Assembly (NCBI GenBank): GCA_025765595.1
Contig: JAIVFH010000427.1
Location: 1-20,602 of the forward strand
Reading direction: 5' to 3'
DNA: 20,602 nt
DNA from: Obelidium mucronatum
Lineage: Eukaryota > Chytridiomycota > Chytridiomycetes > Chytridiales > Chytriomycetaceae
Both the position numbers and the translations under genes were made by a program. Positions 8,798 through 18,788 of the stretch are shown here, piece after piece; the stretch's first letter is position 1; the number at the start of each line of letters is the position of its first letter. The notes beneath the pieces were generated by a model that saw nothing but the letters and a program-made list of their open reading frames with translations, was not told the DNA's origin and made no database searches.

Positions 8798-11454
8798 AAG
8801 GTTGGATTTGTTGTTGGTCAACTCTCACGAGCTATCTTCAGCCAGTTCCAGCTATGGGACAAGCTGATGCATGACGCATCAGCTGGATTTGAGCTCACAT
8901 GTAATGGTGTCATTGAATGGCTCCAGAAGGAGTTTGCCGATCAGGACGAAATCATAACATTGGAGACCTTGACAAAGCTAGCAAAGAGTCAAAAGAGAAC
9001 GGAAAAATATTCCCTTGCCCAATATCTCGGAGAATTTAACCGACTGCTCGTTGCTATTGATGAAATTGCCGCTCCGGATGATTCTCTGAAGGTGTCTATA
9101 TTCCTGAAGGGTTGCTCAAGAAGGGTTGCTGAGAAGGCTATTGACTCCATTGTTGGGCTCGATGGGAAGCAAAATTCGGAGTGGAAAGGGCTTTTGTCGA
9201 ATGATCCTAAGTCTTGACAAAAAGCGGAAAGTTAAAGCAGTTTCATCGAAGAAGAAAAAGAAGCGGTTGACGACTGACTCTGAAGATTCATCTGAGGATT
9301 CTCCAAGTTCCACTTCGGATTCATCGAGAACGGCGAAAAGATCGGAAGGGGAAATCTGTGGCAAAGAATCCTGTCCCAGATGTGTCAGCATCAACATCGA
9401 CTGAGGATTTATGTCAGCAGTTTGAGGCTATGAGGTTGAATCAAGCCAGTATGATGGAATTGCTGAAGTCTTTGCAGCCGGGAGTCGGTGGTCATTCTGT
9501 TGTTGAAGTTAATCAAGCTGTTGGACAACAGTCTGGGGCAAGGTCAACCCCTTTCCTGTGCATGTACTGTGATAATGCTTGTGGAGTACCAGGTCATGAG
9601 TCTCGAGATGTGAGGAATTGCAGCCAGTTCAATTTGGATAAGAAAAACGGTTGGCCTGTGGATGTCGGTGAGCGGTTTGGAAAGCTGTTCATTACGTTTA
9701 GGGGAGAGAAGGTACCGCCTGCTATCAGGAAAAGCGGGTGTCGAAAGTTAATCACAAGTGAGAAGGGTGGCGGATCAGGTGCTGCTTCAGGTTCCAATCT
9801 GGTCGATGGTATTATTGACTATGACGACTACAATTTGTCGGAAACCGAGTTTGGGGACAAGGAAACTTATTCGTCATTGAGGATGGCAAACACTTTGATG
9901 GACGAACTTTGGGTCAAACCACGTCAAGTCTGTCCCACATTGAAGGATGAGCCTTGGGTCAAGGAAACGCCATCAGTTCGGGTATTTCTGAATGAAGTGC
10001 ATGTTGCTGCCGATGTTGCGGGCATTGTCTACGTTCCACTAGTTGACCCCAGTCTTGATGATTCGCCAATCTGCTTGGAATTGAAGGAGGATGGTGACAT
10101 CTATCCGGCATCAAAGTTGTTCTCCCAAATGTGTGGGGTTGAAGTCTCAGATAGTGAGATACGCGACACTCATGAATCAATGGTTGCTTGTTTTGGTGAT
10201 GATGGTCTGTTTACTGTTGAGCAAATGGCTGCCAAAGTATTGGAAACACGAGAGACGTGCTGAGGATGCTGCTGATGGCGACGAACTTCAACGTCGTACC
10301 TGCTCCTCTACCCGTGAGTTTGTTGAGGAACCGCCTAAGCCTGCCTCAAGGCCTGTTGCGGAGCCTGCGAAACCTACCTTGAAGAAGGTGTTTGGTGGTA
10401 GTAGTGGTACAAGTCAGCCAGCTCCTCCGACTCCTGTTGCTCAGGCGCCGCCAAAGAAGTTTGTCAAGTTTGATCCGCAGTCTCAAGCCCCAAAAAGACC
10501 ATACAAGCTTGTCAGGAAGGGGCCTTCTGGCGTTCTGGACCCTGAAGCTGTTGCAGCTGATAGAAGTCAATGAACACCAGCGGTTGTGTTGTTAAGTTGG
10601 AGCAGTTGCTGGCCTTTGAACCGGTCAGGAAGGTCTTGAATTCTTGGACGGGACTGACTCGGGAGCATACAGATGCAGCTCCAATTTCACAGTTGAATAT
10701 GGCAATGACGGAGGATGTCGAAAGTCACATTACTCAACGTTTCATGGATGTGCCAGTCGATCCGGAGCACCTACCAACTTCAGTTGCAAATCTATTTCAA
10801 CGGAACTATGACGATGTCTCTCGGCTTGACAACTTTGCGGGATTCATGAGGTCGAAACTTTGTGTTTTGAATCAGTCATATCAGACGGTTCCTGTTGGGC
10901 GCGAATTTGTATCGACGCATTTTTCAGCGCGCAGAAGGACTGATGTCGATATCGAAAGACTGTGGGATCATCGAACTCAGTTTGCTCTATTTCCTGCCCC
11001 TCACCTACGCAATGTGAAGTACCAGAATGCAATCATGCTTGATTTGGTCCCAAAGGACGACGGTTTGGAGTCAAATTTTATCCAACATGCCGTTGCTACT
11101 TCGTCATCAAAAGCTGGGGATATCAAGCGTAATGTTTGCCTGTTTATGGTCACAGCCGATAGTGGAAGGAAGAGGGTGTTTGGTATTACACTCGGTGCTG
11201 TTGGGGAGGTTGCTGAAGGTGTTTCCGCCCCTCAGACTACTTGGATCCTTCCTCCACTGCCTCCAGGAGTGACTGCTAGTTTTCCTGCCCTTGCTGGAAT
11301 GCCTCTGATTCGTGCTTTCCGCCTCAAGTCTGAGTGGGATTCTGAAGGAAACTACTGGGGAAATGCTACCTCCTTGGATGGAAAGCGGTCTGTGAAAATC
11401 CTGATGACTAGCATTCAAAATCCTCGTGTCCTTATCGAATGTACCGCTGGTTAG
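8798..11454 (+). pseudogene. Gag-like polyprotein of a retroelement (ORF1), frameshifted
   Basis: One coding region spread over changing frames (8798-9217, about 9217-9350, 9358-10263, 10264-10568, 10570-11454). The first part looks like a Ty3-type gag capsid (IEWLQKEFADQDEI, YSLAQYLGEFNRLL, VSIFLKGCS). A Lys- and Ser-rich linker follows, then a zinc-knuckle-like CMYCDNACGVPGHESRDVRN with a following Cys, and a segment like the region after the knuckle in fungal Gag proteins. After a Pro-rich stretch, a KLEQLLAFEPVRKVLNSW segment resembles the one preceding the protease in fungal Ty3 polyproteins. The last 250 residues match nothing I know, and I see no convincing aspartic protease DTG/DSG motif. 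It is followed 97 bp later by an endonuclease ORF, which favours a non-LTR element with an unusual ORF1. Single-base frame changes could be decay or sequencing error. Confidence 0.6.
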
Positions 11455-11551
11455 TAAAGAAGCTGCGGATTTTCAGTAGTGGCTAGATTGCAACTGGCCG
11501 TTAAATACCAAATGCATATTCCTACTACTGCGATGTCTGCTGGGTTGGAGC

Positions 11552-11842
11552 ATGAACAGGGTATTAAACTTGCGTGTTGCTTGCTGGAACCCCAACTCAG
11601 TTCGGAACGCTGTTAAACATATGAAGCAGGAAAGCTTATTGGAGCTCCTGTCCTATGATGTTGTTCTTCTACAAGAGTCGAAAATTGACAGTGAGGCCTT
11701 GAAGAAGTTCTGTGCCAGGGAGCAAGACTTTCAATCATTCCATGTCCTGCATTTGCAATTTCCACATGAAGAAGTGGGGACAGGAAAGGGCCGAAATGGT
11801 GTTATGACACTCCTCCAGAAGAGTGTATTTGCCGCATATGAG
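11552..11842 (+). pseudogene. APE-type endonuclease start of a non-LTR retrotransposon ORF2, truncated
   Basis: The ORF starts at ATG 11552. The protein begins LNLRVACWNPNSVRNAV, has YDVVLLQESKID and then KGRNGVMTLLQKSV. These match the first motifs of the endonuclease/exonuclease/phosphatase fold (the WN..S strand, the metal-binding LLQE Glu, and GG/GV.L) used by LINE-type elements to nick the target. The reading stops making sense at an A-run at 11845-11854, so the rest of the endonuclease and all of the reverse transcriptase are missing. It is on the same strand as, and just after, the gag-like ORF, consistent with ORF1-ORF2 order. Confidence 0.8.
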
Positions 11843-12299
11843 GAAAAAAAAAACCTTTTAAAACTCCGACGCGCTCAACCACAACAACAAACCACACCCA
11901 TCGCATGCAACAAAGAAACGCAGGCCTAGCCAACCGGGGCCTTCGCGTGACTGTCGCTGCTGTCCACAATGGGTGGGAGGACGTGGCGGCAGCGGGGCGC
12001 GCGGAGGAGGGCCGAGGACATGGACTTGACAGGAACGGAATCTGGACTAGGGACGGAACACCAGAACAAGAGACCAAGGCTGAGAATGGACTCCGTGGAC
12101 ACGTCAAAACTGGTAACTGGAACCGACCTCGCCACACCCAATGCTGCAAGCCCAACGGCAGCAACGCGCGACATCAAAACGCGGAACCGGAAACTGGAAC
12201 TGGATCTGGACCTTCAAGAGGATTTTTTATTGGAGAGTCGGGATGGCACCATGTGCACCCTGGGCCGCCCACTGTATTTTGGGGTGGCCCCTCCGACGG

Positions 12300-12590
12300 C
12301 TCGAACACGTTGGTGTACGCGGATGGGCACAGACTGAAGCACACATGCGTGGCAGTCCAACCCGACCGTCGTCTGAGAGCTGATAAGACAAATGATGCAA
12401 AACAAAAGCGTAAAAGAAGTAATAGAAGCAACAAAAGAACATATATTGATATTAAGAACATACACAGCCCAGACATCCCTGGGAAAGCGGACTGGAACAG
12501 ACTGAAACACACATACGTGACAGTCAGACCCGGCACTCACATTAGAGTTAATAAGGAAAATGACACTAAAACAAATAATAAAAGTAATAA
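12300..12590 (+). repeat. Two diverged copies of a ~120-bp unit in the non-LTR leader
   Basis: Copies at about 12300-12418 and 12466-12588. Translated in one frame they share RLKHTCVAVQPDRRLRADK versus RLKHTYVTVRPGTHIRVNK, each followed by Asn/Lys-rich residues. This could be a repeated protein motif or tandem promoter monomers of the kind found in some LINE leaders. Confidence 0.6.
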
Positions 12591-13521
12591 CTCAAGAGAA
12601 TAAATGCACGCAAAGGAGAATAATAAATCAGGAAAGAGGAGAGGAGAAAAGCGTACAGAATAAGCAAATTGAAGGGAAAACAGCGAAAATACCAGAAACA
12701 CCCCGCCAAAAAGACCCGCCCATACAAAAATCTGCAAACAGAAACCCAGGAGAAAGAACAGCCGAAATCAACATGTCCTACACATCGAACCTGGCTGTCG
12801 TCGTCAAAGTCCTAATGGAGGATGCAGAAAAAATCACCGCCAACTCACTGTCGCGAATTGCTTCAAGAAAGCCCTAGCAGATATTGGTTTCTTTGACACC
12901 CGAATTGCAGCCGTCGGAGACTATCTTCACATTACCTGTGCCCACGATGAATACCAGAAGATGTGGTCAAACCTTTCCCTACCTAAAGATGACGAATCAG
13001 AAACATTCAGGATTGAAGATAACCTGACCTACGGCCATGAAGTAGTCATTCTGGGGTATCACTCAAACAGTCAACAATCCAACTCAGTCAGCCAGAGCAC
13101 ACGAGAACTCTTTGCAGCTAAAGGAAGACACTGCAGCAGCATGTCCTCCAGAAGAGATGGTGGGGGAAACTGGACCACAATCGCCCACTGCAAGGACGAA
13201 CAGCAAAAAACCGAATTCCTGAGACCAGGATGCTTTGTAGTAATGGGAACACAAGCCGTGGTAGCTTATGACAGAATGATTGACAGAGAAGTGAGGGTCA
13301 AGGAGAACGCAAAGCGAACGCTGGAAATCCCTCAACTACCCTTGTCACTGCAGGACATGCGAGCGTTAGAGTCAGAAACGGGCAAAATACCTGGAATGAT
13401 GCATTGGAGAGTGGTCTACAACGGCAAAACAATCCCAAAGTCACTTGGAAAGCCAAAGAGCAATGGAGAAACTTCAGGGAAAAAAAGTAGGGAAATTTAT
13501 TGCAATGAACAGAAACCATAA
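12560..13521 (+). pseudogene. ORF1-like protein of the second non-LTR element, one frameshift
   Basis: The first part (12560-12850) is basic and Gln/Lys-rich, then SYTSNLAVVVKVLMEDAEKI. At about 12850 the frame changes by one base and the sequence continues NCFKKALADIGFFDTRIAAV, DYLHITCAHDEYQKMWSNL. That is a beta-alpha-beta pattern compatible with an RRM-like fold, as in many LINE ORF1 proteins, but I cannot confirm it. The C-terminal half (GCFVVMGTQAVVAYDRMI to the stop at 13521) is not recognised. No zinc knuckle is seen. The adjacent overlapping ORF2 start supports its role as ORF1. Confidence 0.5.
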
Positions 13522-13568
13522 ACTCAAACAAATACATAATAAACTAAAACAGGTCAATCTTAAAGGAA
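13505..13568 (+). pseudogene. Start of ORF2 of the second non-LTR element, truncated
   Basis: ATG 13505 opens a Lys/Asn/Gln-rich N-terminus (MNRNHKLKQIHNKLKQ) overlapping the ORF1 stop. Coding character ends at about 13568, where the GTCC/CCTAAT repeat array begins. No endonuclease motif remains. Confidence 0.45.
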
Positions 13569-13569
13569 C

Positions 13570-13869
13570 TGAACCAGCGCGGGGTCCGAGCGGCACGCGC
13601 GATGCGGGGTCCGAATAGGGCCCGATTCGGGGTCCGAATAGGGCTCCTAATCGGATCCGATTAGGATTTAGTCCGATTCGGAGCCTAATCAGGGCCGATT
13701 AGGGGCCCTAGTAGCTCTCCTAATTGCAAATAAGCAAATAGGACTGCTCCTAGTAGCATTTGTCTGCTCCTAGCAGGACTCCTAATAGCATTTTGCTCTG
13801 CCAATTGGAAACCAAATGGCTTTAATACAACTCCTAGTAGGACTCCTATTGGGGCCCTATTAGCACTAT
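13570..13869. repeat. Degenerate 12-bp-unit array, copy A (left edge of the KDZ-like region)
   Basis: Many imperfect repeats of GTCCGAATAGGG, GACTCCTAATAG and their reverse complements. The family is the same as the arrays at 16203-16411 and 17614-17803. It marks the junction where the upstream ORF2 is cut and lies just past the 3' end of the minus-strand gene. It could be a transposon end; no target duplication can be seen because the other end is not in view. Confidence 0.75.
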
Positions 13870-13944
13870 TGAATGTAAAACATCTAAAATAAATGCATTT
13901 AAAGGGTAAATAAAATTTTACACAATTTTTTTATACAACTCTGC

Positions 13945-14035
13945 AAAAATCAAGAAATCCAAAAATCCAAGAAAAATTCAAAAAAAAACCCAGATAAATC
14001 CAAAAAACCAAGAAAAATCAAAGAAGTATCAAAGA
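13945..14035. repeat. A-rich short repeats (AAATCCAAAAA-type)
   Basis: Several imperfect copies of AAATCCAAAAAnCCAAGAAA in a row, downstream of the minus-strand gene's stop codon. Low-complexity sequence, perhaps the 3' UTR of that gene. Confidence 0.6.
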
Positions 14036-15430
14036 AAAACAACACTCAAAATATCACTGGGTTTTCTTCTGAACAGGTTGCCTCTTCCAAGAATTTGCCA
14101 ACACTCCCTCCTGGCACCCTTGAAAGTACTTTTCAACATCTTGAAAACCTGTAGTACTCCAACTATAGATTTGATGCCTAGGGACCAATCTTGCATTGAA
14201 CTTTGACATGTGTTTCCCAACATCGCTGTAAGAGAAGATGCAATCTTCCTTGTCAAAGTAGCTCGTGTACGTTTTTGGAAAGAGCTAGTATAATAAATAA
14301 AGGATTATTAAAAGAAATTGCTTGAAGTGATACTAAACTAAAAACTTACTCTTTGGAATTCCAAATCAGCAAAGAAGACTCCAACATAAGCCCAAAAGAT
14401 TTCCACTGTATTTCCAAAGTTGGGGAATTCCTTTGACAGGGTTGCAGCAGCAAGAGTTTTGGTCATTGGTGGCTCTCAATCCTGAGTCAGGTAAGAAAAG
14501 CGGATACCAACTTCTTTCACTTGACTAATGAACTTGTCTTGGGTGCCGGTGCGTCCTTTGGCTTTGGCAACAACTTCAGCAACAGACGTGGGGACTTGGC
14601 GACGCTGTTTGGATGAGATGGAAGATGGCTTTTCTTGCAGAGATGGCCCAGTCACAGGTCATCATGGATCTTCATCAAAATTGCTTGAACCTGAATTTTT
14701 TTCTTACCAGCTGTAGACTGTATTTGGCCCTCCCCTCCTATCCTCATCAGAACCTACCTGCTCCTCTTCCTTTTCAGCAATCGAAGCTGGATTTGTTAAA
14801 ACCATAAAGAAACATGTCCATTCTCACTTCCTCACTTCCACAAAAACTTCAGGTGCATTCAATTTTCACCTTAACTGACACGTCGCTTCTTTTTGGGATG
14901 AGCCTTCTTCTTCTTCATCCACCACATCCTCATCATCTCATCATCCTCAACTTCATCTTCCTCATCTATGTTCTCCACACGACGCTTCTTTCTGTGTGTA
15001 CAACTGGCTCCACCACCTCAATTTCATCATCATCATCATCTTCAATCACAATTGCTTGAACCTCCTTCTTGCTGGACTGGTACCTCCCGCTCTCCTCATC
15101 CCCCTCCTGCCTCTTCCTCTCATCAGCATCTCAAGCATCATCTTTCATCAGCTTCAGACCCTTCAGGCGCATTGTCAAGTGGTGTTAACTCACTTTCTGA
15201 ATCGTCAGCATCTGTTGACTTTCTGTGAGTTTCTGCCCAAGCCTTTAGGCTAGCCTTGAGATTATCAATGCTTTCAGCAACTGCGGGAGATACCACCGTA
15301 GAAGCCTGAGATTCGAGAACAGACATTGACTTGGATAAAGCAGTCTTGGAGGCACCAGCAGATCTTGGCTTGAGGACAGCTGTTTTTGGCACTGGCTTGG
15401 AACTGGAATCAGCTGTCTTGTCTGCTGTCT

Positions 15431-15510
15431 TGGGAGCTGGCATTGCTTGGACACTTTGGGAGCTGGCATTGCCTTGGACACTTTGGGAGCTGGCATTGCC
15501 TTGGACACTT
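15431..15510 (-). repeat. 27-bp tandem repeat coding KVSKAMPAP
   Basis: Three copies at 15431-15456, 15457-15483 and 15484-15510. The first is 26 bp because one C is missing from TTGCCTTGG. That single-base loss accounts for the frame change between the repeat and the following MPAPKTADKTADSS segment. Confidence 0.85.
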
Positions 15511-16202
15511 TGGAAGCTGAAGTAGGGAACAGTAGTGGCCTTGGAACCAGAAAGTGGTACTCTTTGGGGAACCAGATTAAGAAGCAGGAGTAGTATTTGT
15601 AGCAGTGCTGGGAACTGTAGTGGCCTTGGGATCTGTAGTAGCCTTGGAAGCAGAGCTGGTCAAAGTCTTGGGGGAAACAGATGGGGGACCAGAAGCAGTC
15701 TTGCCAGCACCAGGAGTAGTCTTAGCAGAACCAGGAGGTGCTGGAGTAGGATTAGCCTTGAAGAACTTGGAGAAGTATGAGCAGGAATCGTGGAATCCGA
15801 AGAAGAACCAGCTTGCTTGGTTGGTGTTCCTATCACATAAATAAATTAAATATTTGTAATTCAATCAAAAAATGAGACTATAAATACCCAAACCAATTGG
15901 ATCATCAGATCTCAAGAGTGGAAATGAAATTTTAGACTTGATAGCTCTCTAGGCTCGTTTTCTGCAGCAGAGCCTGGAAGCTGGCTGATAGGAGGAATAT
16001 CAGGTTCACTATCAGACCTAACCTCATTAGCAGCCTGTTGTCTTGCGGCACGAGCAGTAGCCTTCTTGGCAATCTTGGTGGCATTGGTGTCAGCAGGAGT
16101 AGGAGCAAAAACAAACATGGTACTTGTTGTTTGAAACTTTTCTAGCTAAAAGATAAATAAATAATAAAAAGGGTTAGATTATTAGAAAATTAAAGGGCTG
16201 TA

Positions 16203-16411
16203 ATTGTGGTCCTATTCGCGCTCCGAATTGGCTCCTAATAGCGCTCCTAATCGCACTCCTAATCGCGCACCAAATCGTTTCCTAATCGTGCTCCGAATTG
16301 CGCTCCGAATTGCGCTCCGAATCGTGCTCCGAATCGTGCTCCTAATCGTGCTCCTAATCGGACCGCAAATCGGATCGCAAATCGGTTCGCGAATCGGAGA
16401 CAAATAGCGCA
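16203..16411. repeat. 12-bp tandem array, copy B (inside an intron)
   Basis: About 17 units of CGATTAGGAGCN type when read on the minus strand, in near-perfect 12-bp register, with variants CGATTCGGAGCA and CGATTTGCGAAC. It lies in the predicted intron 16436-16142 of the minus-strand gene, starting about 25 bp after the donor. The 12-bp period keeps all frames open, which produces spurious repetitive ORFs. Confidence 0.85.
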
Positions 16412-17048
16412 TCACACCAAAATGAATAAGACTCACCATATATGTATTTGGCCAGCGCCGCTGCGTGTTCCTCATCATTTTCGGAACGATTTCCATCTAT
16501 ATCCACGATCCCACTGAAGCAGAGGTCCTCCAGTGCTGTTAAATCCTGGTTTGAGTCTTTGATCCACTTGTACACTTCTGCCATGGGATTTGTTCTTCAG
16601 CCCAGGGATGTGGACTGTACATTTGGTTTTATCCAAACACTAGCTTCAATGTGTTGTTGGAGTTGATGTATCTGTTGTGGTTGGGAGTGGTGTGTCAGCG
16701 ATCACCTGTCAAACACAAACAAATAAACCCAGACCTCAACATCTTGTCCAGTGCCTCAGTGGCCTCCTCTACAAGCTCTTTAGGAGAGCCTTTGGTTTCC
16801 ATGACTCTTTGGTGCAGGTCAGGACAGAGTTCTTTGGTGACTTCTTGCAGATCACTCCACAAGATGAAGATGGTCTTCTTGTCATCCAAGGTCTTGTAAG
16901 GAGCCTGTTTCCACAAGCCATTCTTGATCTCATCGAAAGAGAACTGGATGGACAGTCTGTTCGGGTCGTTGCTGACTCTGAGGGATGGCAGTGTGTCTGG
17001 CAGTGGCAGTGTTGGTGATTGCATGGGGAAAAAACTTTGCCGAAAAAA

Positions 17049-18788
17049 ATGAAAATCCCTGCCTCACATGTCAAGATGGGAGCTCAGCTGGCAGAACAGT
17101 TCCCAGCCTTCCAAGCTGAGTTTTCAATCTACGGCAGTTTGAAAAGACTTACAACAAGACACTCCGTTTGCGGGATTTCATTCAGCTTGTTGCTACTTCT
17201 TTTGGCGTTCCCATCCTGGCAGCCAAACAAACTGCAGAGGCTGTCTTTGATTCAAGAATTCACGAAACAATTACCCCAAATGTACCTATTATCCTGTCAG
17301 CTCCGTTTACATACTGCATCAAGTGTCAGAGCCATCTAAAGATTGGGAGATGGCAAGAAGTCACAATCTTGGATGCAGATTCAGCTAAATCGGGTCTTCT
17401 GTACAAATCCAGCTGTGTGAATTTGAGCTGCAGTATTCAGTTGTATGATGTTGATTCAGTGTCAGAGATTACCGAAGGAAACAGCACCATAGAACATTAC
17501 CCAATGAATACAATCAGAAAGCAAAAAGTCATTGGAATCAATTCTAAATACTACATGACTGTTGCATTTGCAAATTTGTGGCTGAAGAATGTGCCGTCTG
17601 TAATGCTGTAAGTGTTGGTCCTAATAGCACTCCTAATAGCGATCCTAATAGCGCTCCGATTCGCGCTCCAAATTGCGCTCCTAATTGCGCTCCTAATAGC
17701 GTTCCGAATCGGAAGCGAATCGGAAGCAAATCGGAGAGCGATTGGGAGCGCGATTAGGAGCGTGATTAGGAGCGCTATTAGGAGTGCTATTAGTAGTGTT
17801 TGTTGCTTGTCATTTACTGACAGACTATTCCTTAGATGTAAAATGTATACTCTGCAGAATGCATAACATTCAGCATTTCCTTCTGTTTCATCAGATGCTG
17901 AGCAGTATTCAGGGATTCCTTCAGCTGCATCATCATCTATTTTCAAGCGGGCGTATTACTTGTACCAGATGCTCCTATTGCAAGAGTACATTCAGGATCC
18001 AGCAGTTTCAGAGGCGCTTCAAGCAGCTCATGAAGATTTTGATTATTCCTGCTTCCAACCATCTTGGGGGAGAAGGGCAGACGGCTGTTTCCGTATTCCC
18101 CTACATCTTGGAGAATACTCAAGCAATCAGTGTCTGATAATGTAGAAGATTTGCGGTTGGCAATGAAGGAATATGTGGAGTGGATGAATGCGCACTTTGC
18201 AGTAAAATGGAAACATTCATGTGGAGAATGTCATGTTGTTGATAGCAAAGGCCAGGAGTATTGATGGATGGAAAAGTGATGGGGCACTTGCTGTGCAGAG
18301 TGATTCGATGCAATTTGGACATCATTGGGATCAATACAAAATTCTGTATCAATCATGCAGGATTGAAGGGGAAATGCATCATTTCAGGATGAACGAGAAC
18401 GTGAGAACTCTTTTGATTACCAACCGCTGTCATGCAAGGAAGCAGAACATATGGAGGCGGTGCGAAAATTCTTTTCAGACCCATCAACAACAAGTGAGAA
18501 AACTGCCAAAGAAGTATGGAGGAAAGACACGAGTGTCAGTTGGGCATGTGAAGGATGATGAAGGAATATTATGAGGAGTTTGGGTTCTGTTACAGCCCAT
18601 TTGACAGATTCCTGCCAGGGTGGTTCCTGGTTGTGTGGAGCTGTGGGCACATTATGGACATTGGAAAGATTGTACTGTATGAGTCCAACAAGTTTTTCAC
18701 AGGATTTCTTTGTCAAACATTCATGAGGCTGGATGAGTATCCTACATTCATGTTTTATGACAAAGCCTGTGTTTTGTCAGGACTTTGA
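17049..18788 (+). pseudogene. KDZ-type DNA transposon protein with CxC cysteine clusters, damaged
   Basis: KDZ (Kyakuja-Dileera-Zisupton) transposases of fungi often carry N-terminal CxC cysteine clusters. A first cluster has YCIKC (17315-17326) and later SCVNLSC (17414-17431). A second, weaker one has HSCGECHVVDSKG (18217-18250). The C-terminal part (18555-18788) has a KDZ-like pattern: CGH, then L.ES, then YPTFMFYDKACVL, with the YD-AC motif; the rest of the transposase is absent. Predicted intron 17608-17835 (GTAAGT...TTAG) holds a 12-bp array. Damage: frame changes near 17138, between 18050 and 18150, near 18255 and near 18550, and an in-frame TAA at 17864-17866. The start at 17049 is the first in-frame ATG, 24 bp from the opposing gene. 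Family call is moderate; the cysteine spacing fits a CxC5/CxC6-like type. Confidence 0.6.
17614..17803. repeat. 12-bp array, copy C, arranged as a long palindrome (inside an intron)
   Basis: The left arm (17614-17706) repeats CTCCTAATAGCG-type units. The right arm (17709-17803) repeats their reverse complement, CGATTAGGAGCG-type. The two arms, each about 90 bp, could fold into one hairpin. The array begins 6 bp after the GTAAGT donor of the predicted intron of the KDZ-like gene. Confidence 0.88.

Larger units (their letters stand above)
11845..13568 (+). mobile_element. 5' part of a second non-LTR retrotransposon
   Basis: Begins at the A-run that ends the endonuclease fragment and stops where the 12-bp array starts. 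It contains a GC-rich leader (11865-12330), a pair of diverged repeats (12300-12590), an ORF1 (12560-13521) and the first 21 codons or so of an ORF2 (from ATG 13505). The ORF2 start overlaps the ORF1 stop by 17 bp in another frame. The element is cut before its endonuclease. Assignment rests on ORF arrangement more than on conserved motifs. Confidence 0.5.
14054..17024 (-). pseudogene. Large low-complexity gene paired with the KDZ-like gene
   Basis: Unknown function. N-terminal block 17024-16695 (IQFSFDEIKNGLWKQAPYKT, then IFILWSDLQEVTKELCPDL), next block 16584-16437 (MAEVYKWIKDSNQDLTALED). Predicted introns are 16436-16142 (GTGAGT...CTAG, holding a 12-bp array), 15887-15830 and 14349-14285; phases fit. 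The middle is Pro/Ala/Lys/Thr-rich with KVSKAMPAP repeats, then acidic, with PKKKRRV-like nuclear signals near 14890-15000. The last exons read KEFPNFGNTVEIFWAYVGVF and FSYSDVGKHMSKFNARLVPR, ending at TGA 14056-14054. In-frame TGA codons (16599-16597, 14478-14476) and several frame changes suggest a dead copy or poor sequence. It diverges from the KDZ-like gene, so a transposon accessory protein is my inference. The join between the first two blocks is unresolved. Confidence 0.5.

Noticed and set aside
12174..12737. Several minus-strand hydrophobic ORFs in the second non-LTR element
   Set aside because: They lie opposite Lys/Asn/Gln-rich plus-strand sequence, which gives Leu/Phe-rich shadows on the complement.
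16204..16496. ORFs on both strands rich in repeated APNR/IRS-type residues
   Set aside because: They are translations of the 12-bp array, whose length is a multiple of three, so all frames stay open.
16203..17803. The repeat arrays considered as CRISPR
   Set aside because: Units are contiguous 12-mers without unique spacers, in a eukaryotic intron-bearing context, and no cas-like genes are present.
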